The notes beneath the pieces were generated by a model. It was not told the DNA's origin. It saw only the letters and a program-made list of their open reading frames with translations, and searched no databases. A DNA stretch of 64,000 nt from Ottelia alismoides. Taxonomy: Eukaryota > Streptophyta > Magnoliopsida > Alismatales > Hydrocharitaceae. Position numbers and translations under genes: made by a program. This document shows, piece by piece, positions 47,978-59,029 of this stretch. Numbering within the stretch: position 1 is the stretch's first letter; each line of letters opens with the position of its first letter. The stretch lies in contig JAZKJV010008264.1 in assembly GCA_037367405.1 (NCBI GenBank), positions 806,001 through 870,000 of the forward strand, in the 5' to 3' direction.

Positions 47978-49375
47978 ATGAAGTCTTTGAACCCACTTAG
48001 TAGGCTTCTTGAGGTCAACCAATTGACCAGCCCAAATTACTCGGATTGGATCCGTAATTTGGAGCTTGTTCTCTCTGCTGAGCGCATAAGTTATGTGCTC
48101 TCCGAGGACAAGCATGAGAACTCTAAGTCCAATGAACAAAAAGCATTTAATGACAAGTATGATGAAGATCATGTCTTGGCTAGATGCTATATCCTAGGTT
48201 CTCTCTCCAATGTTCTGCAGAAGCAACATGTGGAGATGAGCACCTGCCAGGAAATAATGCAGAATCTTAAGGACATGTTTGGTGACATTAACCGCACCCA
48301 GCGGTACAATGTTATGAAAGACCTCATTCGCTATAGGATGCAGGAAGGGACTTCGTTCCGTGAACATGTACTCAAAATGTTTGGGTACTTGTCGGAGCTG
48401 GAGACTCTTGGGGCAACGATGGATGCAGACATGCAAGCTGACTTAATTCTGCTGTCATTGCCCAAGTCTTTCAATGACTTTGTAGTGTCATTCCACATGA
48501 ACAAGCTGGAATTGACAAGTGCTGCTCTCCTTGATGCATTGAAGTCTGCAGAAGACGTAATGAAGAAGGATGGTCCTGGTGACAGTGCAATGGTTGCACA
48601 GGTCAGAGAGAAGCGCAGTCGGAAGCATGGTTCTCGGAAGGGCCCGACCCAGAAGAGAAAGAAGAAGGGACAAAGTGTTGGCTCTTCTTCCAATGCATTC
48701 ACTCTTATGGCGTCGAAGAAAACCGACGTCTGTCACCACTGCGAAAATCCGGGGCACTGGAAGCGTAACTGCCCAGAATACCTGAAGTCCTCAGACAAAG
48801 GTAAAGCCCCAGCAGGTATGAAATCTACTTTCATCATTGAAACTAGATTTCTCGTTGGACGAGAAGGAAGTTGGGTTGTAGATTCTGGTGCTTCTGTTCA
48901 TGTATGCAATTTGTTGCATTTGTTTCAGGAAACTAGGAATCTTGAGGAAGGGGAGATAGTCATCCAGATGGGATCTGATGCAAGTGTTGCCGCAGTGGCT
49001 GTCGGGACTTGTAGACTATCATTATCTAGTGGTAGAGTCCTTATACTTAAAGAATGTCTTTATGTACCTGAAGTCAGAAGGAACTTGATATCTGTATCTA
49101 AGCTTGTTAGAAGTGGATATTCTTTCCTTTTCTGTAATAAATTAGTCATAAATCGTTATGATAAATATATTGCGGATGGTGTTTTGACTTCTGGTGGACT
49201 CTATGAGTTGTGCATTGATAAATGTATCATGAATGTGACAACCACTAATAAACACCCTAAAAGATCCAGAGAGGATAAAAACATCTCAAATGAGATTTGG
49301 CATCAAAGGCTTGGTCATTTATCTGTTGATAGGATCAATAGATTGATAAAGTATGGACCTCTAGATTTTCTATAG
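47978..49375 (+). pseudogene. C1 gag-protease and start of integrase
   Basis: A 465-codon open frame starts at an ATG. The first 230 residues are copia-type gag (NYSDWIRNLELVLSAERISY, then MFGDINRTQRYNVMKDLIRY). A CCHC zinc knuckle (CHHCENPGHWKRNC) sits at about residues 252-265. The aspartic protease site WVVDSGASVHV is at about residues 300-310, followed by VPEVRRNLISVSKLV. The integrase zinc domain begins with HQRLGHLSVDRI near residue 447. The frame ends at a TAG; the family continues in frame into the integrase. Gag and protease look intact. Confidence 0.85.
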
Positions 49376-50170
49376 GTTCAACCTTTGCCCATTTGCAAAC
49401 ATTGCATTTAGGGCAAAATGACTAGGACGCCTTTTCGTAACAAGGTTACAAGATGCGAAGGTATTATTGACCTAATACATACCGATGTATGTGGTCCCTT
49501 CAGTACCATGACTCGAAATGGACATCGATATTATTTGACGTTTATTGATGACCATTCGCGATACGAGTTCATCTTCCTATTACGTCATAAGTCTAAAATC
49601 TTTGAAAAGTTCAAAGAATTCAAGGCTTTGGTTGAGAACCAAACCGATAGGAAGATTAAGCGGATTCGATCTGATCGAGGTGGCGATTACCTCTCGGATG
49701 AATTCAAGGAATACCTTAAGGAGAATGGAATTATTTCCAATCTCACTCCTCCTGGAACTCCCCAACTTAATGGTGTTGCTGAAAGACGCAACATGACCAT
49801 CATGGACATGGTCCGTTCAATGATGAGTAAAGCACATTTACCTCTTAGTTTCTGGGGATATGCAGTAAAGACTGCAATATATATATCCTGAATAAGATTC
49901 CTAGCAAATTTGTGCCTAAGACTCCTCATGAGCTATGGTATAGAACCAAACCTAGTGTTAATCACTTGAGGGTTTGGGGTTGCTTGGTCCATGCGAAGAA
50001 CGTGGACGCAAGTAAGCTAGAATCTCGCTCTCATGAGTGTTACTTCATTGGGTATGTTAAAGATGGTATTCGATACCAGCTTTGACCCTGAGACCCAAAA
50101 GATTTTTGTTTCTAGAGATGTGAAGTTTCTGGAGAATGATTTCCTTAAAGGTCAAGACAATAATGAAGTA
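49376..50170 (+). pseudogene. C1 integrase
   Basis: After the TAG and a second TAG near 49409, the Cys pair CKHC and then GKMTRTPF lead into the core (49418-49891). DVCGPF and FIDDHSRY precede SDRGGDYLSDEFKEYL, and GTPQLNGVAERRNMTIMD supplies the Glu, so the acidic triad is retained. The frame breaks at an atatatata run near 49875, apparently by a 2-base change, and continues as LNKIPSKFVPKTPHELWYR. A second shift lies near 50080, before KIFVSRDVKFLENDF. Confidence 0.85.
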
Positions 50171-51399
50171 GAGGAACTCATTGAATCCCCTGAGGATACT
50201 GAGCTTCCTAGGCTAGAAACTGAGGAGATAAATAAAGATGAAACACCCATACCTCTTCGAAGGAGTTCGAGGGTGGTTGCACCACCTGAAAGGTATGGAT
50301 TCCATGTGTCAGGTGAGACTGACATTGATCCTACTTCATTTGATGAAGCACTCACGGATCAAGACATGGATAGATGGATGCTAGTTATGAAGTCAGAAAT
50401 TGACTCTATGCATAAGAATGGTGTATGAACCCTAGAGGATCCACCAAAAGGGGTAAAACCCATTGGGTGTAAATGGATCTTCAAGAGAAAGAGGGGACCT
50501 GATGGGAAAGTAGAGACTTTCAAGGCATGACTCGTAGCCAAGGGATACACTCAGAGAGAAGGCATCGATTATGATGAGACATTCTCTCCTGTGGCTATGC
50601 TTAAATCCATCAGGACATTGCTAGCTATAGCTGCATATCTTGACTACGACATCTGGCAGATGGACGTCAAGACGGCTTTCCTCAATGGATACCTCAAGGA
50701 GGATATCTACATGGAGCAGCCCCAGGGCTTCATGACTGAGGATGGTAAAGTATGCAAGCTGAAGAAATCCATCTATGGGCTCAAGCAAGCTTCTCGTAGC
50801 TGGAACATCAGATTTGACGAAACCATAAAGAGTTATGATTTTGTGCAAAATCCTGATGAACCTTGTGTGTATTAGAAGCTTAGTGGGAGTGCCATAGTGT
50901 TCATAGTGCTTTACGTAGATGACATCCTTATCATTGGAAATGATACAGGGATGATGACTAGTGTAAAGATTTCGCTGTCCCATACCTTTGAGATGAAAGA
51001 TCTTGGAGAAGCCTCTTACATCTTAGGCCTGAAGTTGTTCAGAAACCGAGAAAAGAGGATTTTGGGATTGTCACAACATGGATACATTAAGAAGATTCTT
51101 GAACGATTCCATATGGATAGTTCCAAGAAAGGATTCCTACCCTTAAGACATGGTATTCACCTGTCTAAAGGAATGGCACCTCAAACTGTTGAGGAAAAGA
51201 AAGCCATGGCTGGATGTCCTTATGCATCAGCCGTAGGAAGCTTAATGTATGCCATGATGTGTACTAGGCCAGATATCTGCCATGCAGTGGGAGTGGTAAG
51301 TCGTTACCAATCCTGCTATGGAGAGCAACACTGGAATGCAGTAAAGAACATATTAAAATATCTAAGACGGACGCAAGATTACATCTTGGTCTATGGAGA
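50171..51399 (+). pseudogene. C1 reverse transcriptase
   Basis: The linker RRSSRVVAPPERYGF leads to the RT: GCKWIFKRKRGPDGKVETFKA, then LVAKGYTQREGIDYDETFSP, DVKTAFLNGYLKEDIYMEQP and KSIYGLKQASRSWN. The catalytic box is LYVDDILIIGND (about 50911-50945), and GSLMYAMMCTRPDI follows. Stops are a TGA at 50426-50428 where a Trp codon is usual, a TGA at 50528-50530 where CGA (Arg) is usual, and a TAG near 50873. The first two fit single transitions from the family consensus. Catalytic residues are intact. Confidence 0.9.
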
Positions 51400-51890
51400 T
51401 GGTGATCTCCAATCTTGGGATATACAGATTCTGACTTCCAATCGGATGTTGATGATCGAAAGTCGACATCAGGGTTCGTGTTCTTGTTGAATGGTGGTGC
51501 TGTGAGCTGGAGAAGCAAGAAGCAGGACACTACTGCAGATTCGACAACAGAAGCCGAATACATTGCCGGATCAAATGCTGCAAAGGAGGCGGTGTGGTTG
51601 TGCAAGTTCGTCCTGGAGCTTGGCGTAGTTTCCTCTGATACTCCCATCCCGTTACTCTGCGATAACACGGGAGCCTTTGCCCAGGCAAAGGAACCCAGAT
51701 GGCATCAAAAGAGCAAGCACTGGAAAGGAAATACCACATCATTCGGGAGATACAAAAGTGTGGTGACATCATCATCACCAAGGTGGCCTCTGCCGACAAC
51801 GTTGCTGATCCTCTTACCAAACCTATGAAATAGAAGGTTTTCGACCAGTATGTAATGAGTATGGGTTTAAAGATTGTACCTGAATGGTTC
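51400..51890 (+). pseudogene. C1 RNase H
   Basis: In a shifted frame from about 51415: GYTDSDFQSDVDDRKSTSGF, then AVSWRSKKQDTTADSTTEAEY, then LCDNTGA near 51657. A further shift near 51715 precedes the usual tail ending in DPLTKPM (about 51806-51829). The DSD, EAEY and CDN motifs supply the acidic residues. Confidence 0.85.
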
Positions 51891-51898
51891 TGAGGGCT

Positions 51899-51908
51899 AG
51901 TGGGAGAT
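51899..51908 (+). promoter_or_regulatory. C1 polypurine tract
   Basis: The sequence agtgggagat abuts the 3' LTR start TGTTAGC, as expected for the plus-strand primer. Confidence 0.8.
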
Positions 51909-54415
51909 TGTTAGCAATGTGAGCCCCGGGCGAACCATTTCTACAATAAATGTTATTGTAATGAATAAATTATCAATGAAAATTATTGATTATTTTTCAC
52001 TCCCTTTTCTGAGATTAAATGAATGAATGCACTATAGGGTCCCTCTGTACAATAAGGGTTATGTACCATGACCAACTTGATGATCATACAGCTGTTGATT
52101 CATTGGATGAATCATAGAGGCTAATGCTTGGATGAATATCTAGGGAGTTAGATAGAGGACTCATCAAGCATCATCAAATGATTATTAAGTAATGATCACC
52201 AGCCTGAGTAGGAGATGGCAATCCTATCTCATATGGCTGATATCTAACTGACCTCTTGATGCAGGTCCTCTGCATAGGAATAGTGATTCGGAGGTGTCAG
52301 ATTAGTTGAGTCAATGGGTTAACTTGACGAGATCGAGATAACCAAAGACCTACGTTGAATACTGTCACAACATAGGCATGCATCCTCTGACCGGAGACAG
52401 ATGTGTTGCTATATGTCTGAGTATGTACATTTGGCAGACCAATAGGTTGATGACCTAACCAAGGTCTATACACCGACAAGCTGGTGTGCATATAAGGACA
52501 TATGAGTAATATGATCTCTCAAAGGGATCATACAGGTTCACTTGTGGACCAGGAGACATGAGCTCACTCATGAGGTATTGGGACTGAACAAATTCCATGC
52601 ATGGTCGTCATGCTTTGGAAGCATGACATGAATTTTAAGGTAAGATATATGCTTTGTGAAAGCATATGATCTATACCAAATCCCAATGACCAAGATAGAG
52701 AAACTTAATGATCTAACCCTGAAGATGACAGTGCAAAAGTGATCTTTATCTTCAGAATGATCATAAGTCTTCCAGTATGCAGGATGTACAGGTATTGGGA
52801 ATACTTGAGGGTGACTTGATCATATATGATTGTATAACCATGACGCTTCCATTCAGAGGGAGTGATGAAACAGGTTTGGATTTTAGTGACTCCTCTCACT
52901 AGAGAAGTGACCTAATCTTAGTCCATGAATTGGACATTGATCTGAATGAGATTCAGATGCAATGAGAAGATCCGGTTTACGGTCTTGATTTGATCAAGCA
53001 TCAGTGGGAGGTCCATGGGATCTGGATTTGAGATATGATCTCAACATCCTAGTCACTATACGTGGAACAATACAATCGCCCTGTCCTTATCTCCAAGTAT
53101 CCACGGAGAGATTGCATTATTCTTGAAGGATTCAAGAATAATTCCATAAGATCTAAGAAATGAAGAAATCATGATTAAATGTGATTTAATCATCTTGAAG
53201 TATGAAGAAATCATCCAATATAATAAAATGTGATTTAATTATTATGGATAAGAATAATGTGGATAGAAATATCCAGTTATTCATAATATATTATAAATAT
53301 GATTTATAATGTATTAGAGAGAGCCAAATATAATTATATGTGTTGATTAATTATTATGTATATTGGATACACATTGTGTAATTAATTGACAATGTAAATT
53401 ATAAGTTGTTTTGGGTTGTGAATATGATTCACAATTTTTTCCATGGCAAGATTACAATATTCTCAAATATAATTGTGAATTATTTTTGAAGAATAAAAAC
53501 CCAACAAATAAATAAAGATAGATTTTCATGGAGATATGCAATCTCATGAATTATCATGAGATTGCTCTCCCCATGGAAATAAGTGGGCGGCACACCATTC
53601 CTAATAGGAATGTGTGGGCCGTCCACATGGAAGGTGCATGGAGATGAAATCTCCATGCACATTCTCTCCTTATTTGTTGTTTTGATTTAGGACTAATTTA
53701 TATTTGATTTTGTCAAATATATTTTAACCTAAATTTGTTGGTTTTACCAACAACAATCTTGACCATTGGATTGACATAAATCAATCTCATCCATTGATTT
53801 TATATGTCACATGGATTGAGATCCATGGATCTCTAAACCCTATAAATAGAGAGGCATACCATGCTCTCTCTTTACATGCATTATTGGAGCTCTCTCTCTT
53901 CCTCTTTCTTCATACACGACAGCCCTCTCTCCCTCTAATATTGGTGGCCGTCTACCCTACCCTAGAGGAGGGAATCGTCGATGCCATCGCCACCGTGTCA
54001 CCGCTTCGACGTTCTTCGGTTCTCTGTCTTCTTGGTGTGTCATGCCCACGAAGGAGACGTTCGATCTCGTGCGACGAGATCAGGAGCAACCACGCTTGGA
54101 TCAACTTCTTGGATTGCTAGGACAACGCGGTTCATCCCCGTGCTCGCAAGCAGACTCGCCGACAATCGGACTTGAGACAGGAGGTCTCTTCTCTAGAGGA
54201 CTCGATCAACCACGCTTCAAGAGGTATTGCATTATACTTGTTGTGGTTATAGATGAAACGATCTGAGAATGGTTCTCGGATCATGTGGTTTCATCGAATA
54301 AAAATTTTTTAAATTCCACTGCACCGAACAACTAGTGCGACTAGTCGTTCTTCGTGGCATCTGATACGACGATCACGCTTCCGTGATGCGCTTGAGGATA
54401 ATTCCATATCCTTCA
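51909..54415 (+). repeat. C1 3' LTR
   Basis: 2507 bp with TG...CA ends, closely matching 43756-46253. It includes the TATA-like ctataaataga near 53841. Confidence 0.95.
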
Positions 54416-54420
54416 GATTT
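54416..54420. repeat. C1 target site duplication, right
   Basis: The sequence gattt is identical to 43751-43755. E2 coding sequence resumes after it in the frame expected from E1. Confidence 0.95.
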
Positions 54421-55339
54421 AACAGAGTATGCCACTCCTAGTGATGCTTTTGGTGATATGTCTGCCTATCTTTTTGATGCCGACTTTGTCACACTTAGGA
54501 GCGGTAGGATGCCAGCAGGCGGCGCCTCGTCTGAGCGACACCCCCAGGCCACTTCCAGAGCGCCAGGCGAGGAGGAGCGCGGTATTGATGCCGCGAGTGA
54601 TGATGACGGTGGTACTGATGCCACTTTGGATGCTGATCCCACCGACGGTACTGAGGCCGTCACTTCACCAGATGGAGGAGGTGGTACTGACGCCACCATA
54701 GTTGCCGAGCCAGAGCGCGGTTCTGATGCCGCGAGTCGACCTGCTAAGGGTGGTGCTGATGCCACCGTTTCTTCTTCTGCTAGTCCTGTAGTTTTTCCAT
54801 TTATTCATGTATCTCAGGACTTATCTGGCAATAAAGGAAAGGGTTTATTTTCTTCTGATCCACCTGTGGTGCATGATGTATGTGTGGATTCTGCCGTGCT
54901 TGAGCAGCCTAGACCCTCTCCTAGTACTTCATCTGAGAAGGACCCTGTGATCCCCTTACCTAGAGCACTCTACATGGGAAAGGGGAAGAAAATAGAAAAT
55001 CCCAAAAAGAAGCAGCAGGAAGAGTTCAGCCAGCAGATGATCGACAGATTTCACATTCAGCTGACTCTTCAGGAGGCCTTGGAGCACATCCCTCTACTCC
55101 AGAGATCACTCAGAGACATGACTACGGTTAGGAGGAAGAGGAGGAACCACCAGTCAGAGATCCATGTGCTTACCCGGGCCACTTGTTTCGTGATTCAGAA
55201 CCGCCTGCCGGCCAAGAGGCCAGATTCCGGAGCCCCGTATGTCAGATGCCATATCCATGAGCAGAGGTTCGACCGCACTCTATTAGACATCGGTTCTTCG
55301 ATCAACCTACTTCCGACAGCCCTTCTCGACCGCTTCTAG
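54421..55339 (+). pseudogene. E2 gag-protease linker and aspartic protease
   Basis: An open frame (the first 12 codons of the computed frame are copia LTR) starts with TPSDAFGDMSAYLFDADFVTL. A low-complexity stretch with repeated GGTDAT, GGADAT and AASD-type units follows (about 54560-54775). Then come MIDRFHIQLTLQEALEHIPL and a basic TVRRKRRNHQSEIHVLTRAT. The protease site is LLDIGSSINLLPTALLDRF, with DIG in place of the usual DTG or DSG. The frame ends at a TAG at 55337-55339. Confidence 0.8.
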
Positions 55340-56166
55340 TTGGGCACTCTACGACAGAGCCAAGACAGTCCTTCAGTTTCCTGATCATTTGTCAAGAGGC
55401 CGAAGGGTTGTTGAGGGACGTTGTCGTCACGATTCAGGGCCTGCAATTCCCCGTGGACTTCGTTGTGTTGGACAGGGAGATCCCTGAGTCTGTGACCGAT
55501 ACCCCCATCATTCTAGGTCACCTGTTCTTGGCCACAGCCAAGGTAGTGACCGACCATGATAGCAGGAAGGTATACTTTCGCGTCGAGGGCGAGAGTGTAC
55601 AAATAGAGACGATTGAGGACATCAGAGCCAGAGATTCAACATGCTCAGAGCCGAGCACAGATTCAGAGCAGATGACAGAGTCAGGGCCAGACATCCACCA
55701 GGACTGCGATTTTGTGATCACAGATGACGAGGCAGTTTGGGGAGATCCAGTCGCACATGCCATCCTCTCACATTCAGAGTTCACTGATGCCGAGATGCCA
55801 GTAGAGGAGAGCTTGGAGAGCGCATTCCTGGTCCAGGATACTTCACAGTCAGCAGAGCCAGTTCTCGACCGTGAGACAGAGTTGTTTTGTGATGATGATA
55901 CAGATCCCTCAGAGTCAGATGCCGATTGGGCAGAGTTTAATGATCTTATTCCTTGTCTGACTTCCACTGAGCCTGCAGCTAGGGAGGAGGTAGATGCCAT
56001 GCAGAGTAGAGACAGTCCAACAGAGCAGGCTTCTCCAGATACCGACTGTGAGCGAGAGTTTCCGTTCTCCCCATGCAGATTTGGCAGCATTCACTCAAAT
56101 CTTTCAGAGGCCAGATTCGCCAGCACCTACATGTCCAGAGCTGAAGCCCGCTACCTGTGTCGCTGA
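55340..56166 (+). pseudogene. E2 protease C-terminal half and acidic linker
   Basis: After the TAG and a frameshift near 55395, the frame reads VVVTIQGLQFPVDFVVLDRE and TPIILGHLFLATAKVVTD, which is the second half of the protease fold. A very acidic stretch with many Asp, Glu and Ser follows (about 55610-56090), for example CDFVITDDEAVWGDP and DTDPSESDADWAEF. A TGA at 56164-56166 ends it. E1 has a shorter relative at 14818-15291. Confidence 0.7.
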
Positions 56167-57245
56167 AGTATAGGTTCCTTGCGGGTGAGCATGAGATGTA
56201 CCCAATCCTTATCTCCGCTAATTTGACCGGAGAGCAAGAATCCCGTCTGATGGGGGTTCTTGAAAAGAACCGCAAGGCGATAGGATGGAGCGTAGCAGAT
56301 CTCCAGGGGATCAGTCCGGCTCTGTGCTCTCACCACATCTATCTCGAGGATGAGGCAAAGCCGTTGCATGAGTTCCAGCAGTGGCTGAACCCGAATCTGA
56401 GAGAGGTTGTCATGAAGGAGATCTCGAAGTGGTAGAGCGCCGATTTTATCTACCCCATCTTTGACTCCAAGTGGGTCAGTCCGTTGCATGTGGTGCCCAA
56501 GAAGACGGACATCACTACAGTTGTCACGGAGTCCGGAGAGGAGATCGCTACCCGGGTACCCACTTCTTGGCGGGTCTGCGTAGATTACAGATGACTCAAC
56601 CAGGCCACCAAGAAGGATCATTTACCCCTGCCCTTTATAGATTAGATCATTGAGAGATTGGCAAGAAAGAGCCACTACTGCTTTTTGGATGGGTACTCCG
56701 GCTACAATCAGGTGGCCATCGCGCCCGAGGACCAGGACAAGACCACCTTCACCTGTCCCTTCGGCACATACGCCTTCAGACGCATGCCATTTGGGCTATG
56801 CAATGCCCCTGTGACTTTTCAGAGATGCATGCTATCTATCTTTTCGGACATGGTGGGGGAGTGCTTGGAGTTCTTCATTGATGACTTCTCGGTCTACGGC
56901 GACGGATTCGACTCCTGTCTTGATTGCCTAGACCGAGTCCTTCAGCGATGCATTAAGGTTCACCTTGTGTTGTCTTGGGAGAAGAGTCACTTCATGGTGA
57001 CTCAAGGGATGGTGCTTGGCCATATCATCTCCAACAGGGGCATGGAGGTTGATCCGGCCAAGGTAGATGTCATTAGAAAACTCGCACCACCGTCCAACCT
57101 GCGGCAGTTACAGTCTTTTCTGGGGCACGTCGGTTTCTACCGGCGTTTCATTCATGATTTCAGTAGGATTGCCCGACCGTTGACTGATCTGCTGACGAAA
57201 GACATCGAGTTCCTTGTCGATGACAAGTGTCTTTCGTCGTTTGAG
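56167..57245 (+). pseudogene. E2 reverse transcriptase
   Basis: The frame begins EQESRLMGVLEKNRKAIGWSVADLQGISP, then WVSPLHVVPKKTDI. A TGA at about 56593 stands where CGA (Arg) is usual and a TAG near 56638 where CAG is usual in this family; another TAG is at 56433-56435. From 56658 the frame is open: CFLDGYSGYNQVAIAPEDQD, MPFGLCNAPVTFQRCMLSIF, the catalytic box FFIDDFSVYGDGF, and SFLGHVGFYRRFIHDFSRIA. The YxDD-type box is FIDD. The reading breaks by frameshift around 57245. Confidence 0.85.
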
Positions 57246-57903
57246 ACTCTAGACTCTCAAGAGATGTGTTGTAGAGGCTCCTGTTCTCCAGCCACCTAAT
57301 TGGTCTCTCCCATTCGAGATCATGACGGACGCCTCCGATTTTGCCGTGGGGGCCGTGCTGGGACAGAGGAGGGATGGAGTCCCATTTGCCATTCACTATG
57401 CTAGCCGTACATTGGATGCCGCGCAGCAGAACTACACAGTCACTGAGAAGGAGATGCTAGCCGTAGTGTTTGCCCTAGATAAGTTCAGATCTTACATCAT
57501 TGTATCTAGAGTTACCATTTACACTGATCATACCGCCATCAGGTACCTCTTGGCAAAGAAGGATGCCAAAGCTAGATTGACCAGATGGATCCTTCTACTC
57601 CAGGAGTTTGATATAGAGATTAAGGATAAGCCTGGAGTCAAGAATGTGGTGGCGGATCATCTCTCCCGATTAGAGTATCTTGAGGATTCTGAGCAGATTG
57701 ACCCTATTTGTGAGACCTTCCCAGATGAGGCGATCCTTGCTATCGCCTCACTCCCATGGTATGCCGATATTGTGAACTTTCTTGTCGCCAAGAAAGTTCC
57801 ACAAGATTGGCCCAGGCAGAAGCTTGAGACCTTCCTCGCGAAGTCCAAGTTTTACCATTGGGAGGATCCCGTCCTTTACCATGAGGGAGGGGATAGTATC
57901 TAG
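57246..57903 (+). pseudogene. E2 RNase H
   Basis: From 57322: [60 protein letters not shown] and [14 protein letters not shown]. The three acidic sites (DASDF, EKEM, TDHT) are intact. The frame ends at a TAG (57901-57903) that is also present in E1 (12994-12996), before the integrase zinc domain. Confidence 0.9.
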
Positions 57904-59029
57904 TGTAGGTGCATTCCTCAGGAGGAGCACCACAGAGTCCTCACTTACTGCCACAAGCTTGAGGCAGGAGGACATCACTCAGGGAGGAGAACAACACAGA
58001 ATGTGCTCCAATCCGGCCTATGGTGGCCTACTCTCTCCAAGGACTCTGATGAGTTCGTGAAGAGATGTACAGGCTATCAGAGGATGGGCACTTGTGGACA
58101 TCGTGATATGATGCCGATGCAGCCCATTCACTTCTGTGAGGTTTTTGACGCATGGGGCATCGATTTCATGGGTCCATTCCCTAAGAGTCAGTGATTTGAG
58201 TAAGGCCGTAGATTATGTGAGTCATTGGGTTGAGGCCATCCCCGCCCGGACCGCAGATGCTAGGACTGTTTGCAGATTTTTGAGGAAGAATATCATTTCA
58301 CGGTTCAGGGTACCTCGATTGTTGATATCTGACGGGGGGTCTCATTTCGTCAATGATAAGGTAAAGGCCCTTGCTAGCGAGTTCAGCATAGACCATCGAG
58401 TTGCCACTCCATACCACCCTCAGACGAATGGTCTTGCTGAAGTGTCGAACAGGGAGATCAAGACTATATTGTAGAAAGTCATCCACCCTGACCGAAAGGA
58501 TTGGTCACAGCCTTTGGACTCGGTCTTGTGGGCATATCGGACATCTTTCAAGACTCCTTTGGGTACATCTCCTTTTCACCTCGTTTATGGCAAGCCTTGC
58601 CATTTACCTGTTGAGCTGAGACATAGGTCACTTTGGGCAGTCACTGATATACTTTTGGATCCAGATAGTGTAGGAGATCAGAGGAGGGCAGAGTTAGCAG
58701 CCCTGGAGGAGCTTCATAATACCGCCTTTTCAAACAACCTACATTATAAGGAGAGAGTGAAGGAGTGGCATGATTCTCATATCAGCCACAAGCAGTTTGA
58801 GCCAGGACAGAGAGTATGGCTATTTGATGCTAAGCTTCATCTATTTCCAGGGAAGCTACAGAGCAAATGGAAGGGACCGTATTTGGTTAGAAAGGTGCAT
58901 GACAATGGGATTATTGATATATCTGAGTTGTCTTCTGATGCTACCTTTCGAGTGAACGGCCAGCGGCTCAAGCCATATCTAGATCATGAGCCGCGGGTCA
59001 TTGATGTTGCCCCTATTCACTTTGCGTGA
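57904..59029 (+). pseudogene. E2 integrase
   Basis: The zinc domain has HH (QEEHHRVLTYCHKL), but its last Cys pair reads CTGYQ, where E1 has CTDCQ, so one zinc ligand is lost. The core holds GIDFMGPFP, LISDGGSHFVNDK and TPYHPQTNGLAEVSNREIK, so the acidic triad is intact. A TGA at about 58192, a deletion near 58200 and a TAG at 58472-58474 (E1 has CAG) break the frame. The C-terminal part (58514-59029) is open and ends PYLDHEPRVIDVAPIHFA. No chromodomain is present. Confidence 0.9.

Larger units (their letters stand above)
43756..54415 (+). mobile_element. C1: complete Ty1/copia LTR retrotransposon nested in E2
   Basis: A 10.66-kb element with two LTRs of about 2.5 kb, a tRNA-iMet-type PBS, the order gag-protease-integrase-RT-RNase H, a polypurine tract and a perfect 5-bp target duplication (gattt). 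Integrase before RT defines copia. The LTRs differ at roughly two positions per 60 bases in the stretch compared, the youngest pair here. The coding region has stops and frameshifts and is not autonomous. I do not assign a copia lineage with certainty; the long LTRs and a 1.7-kb leader are unusual for small copia families. Confidence 0.95.
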
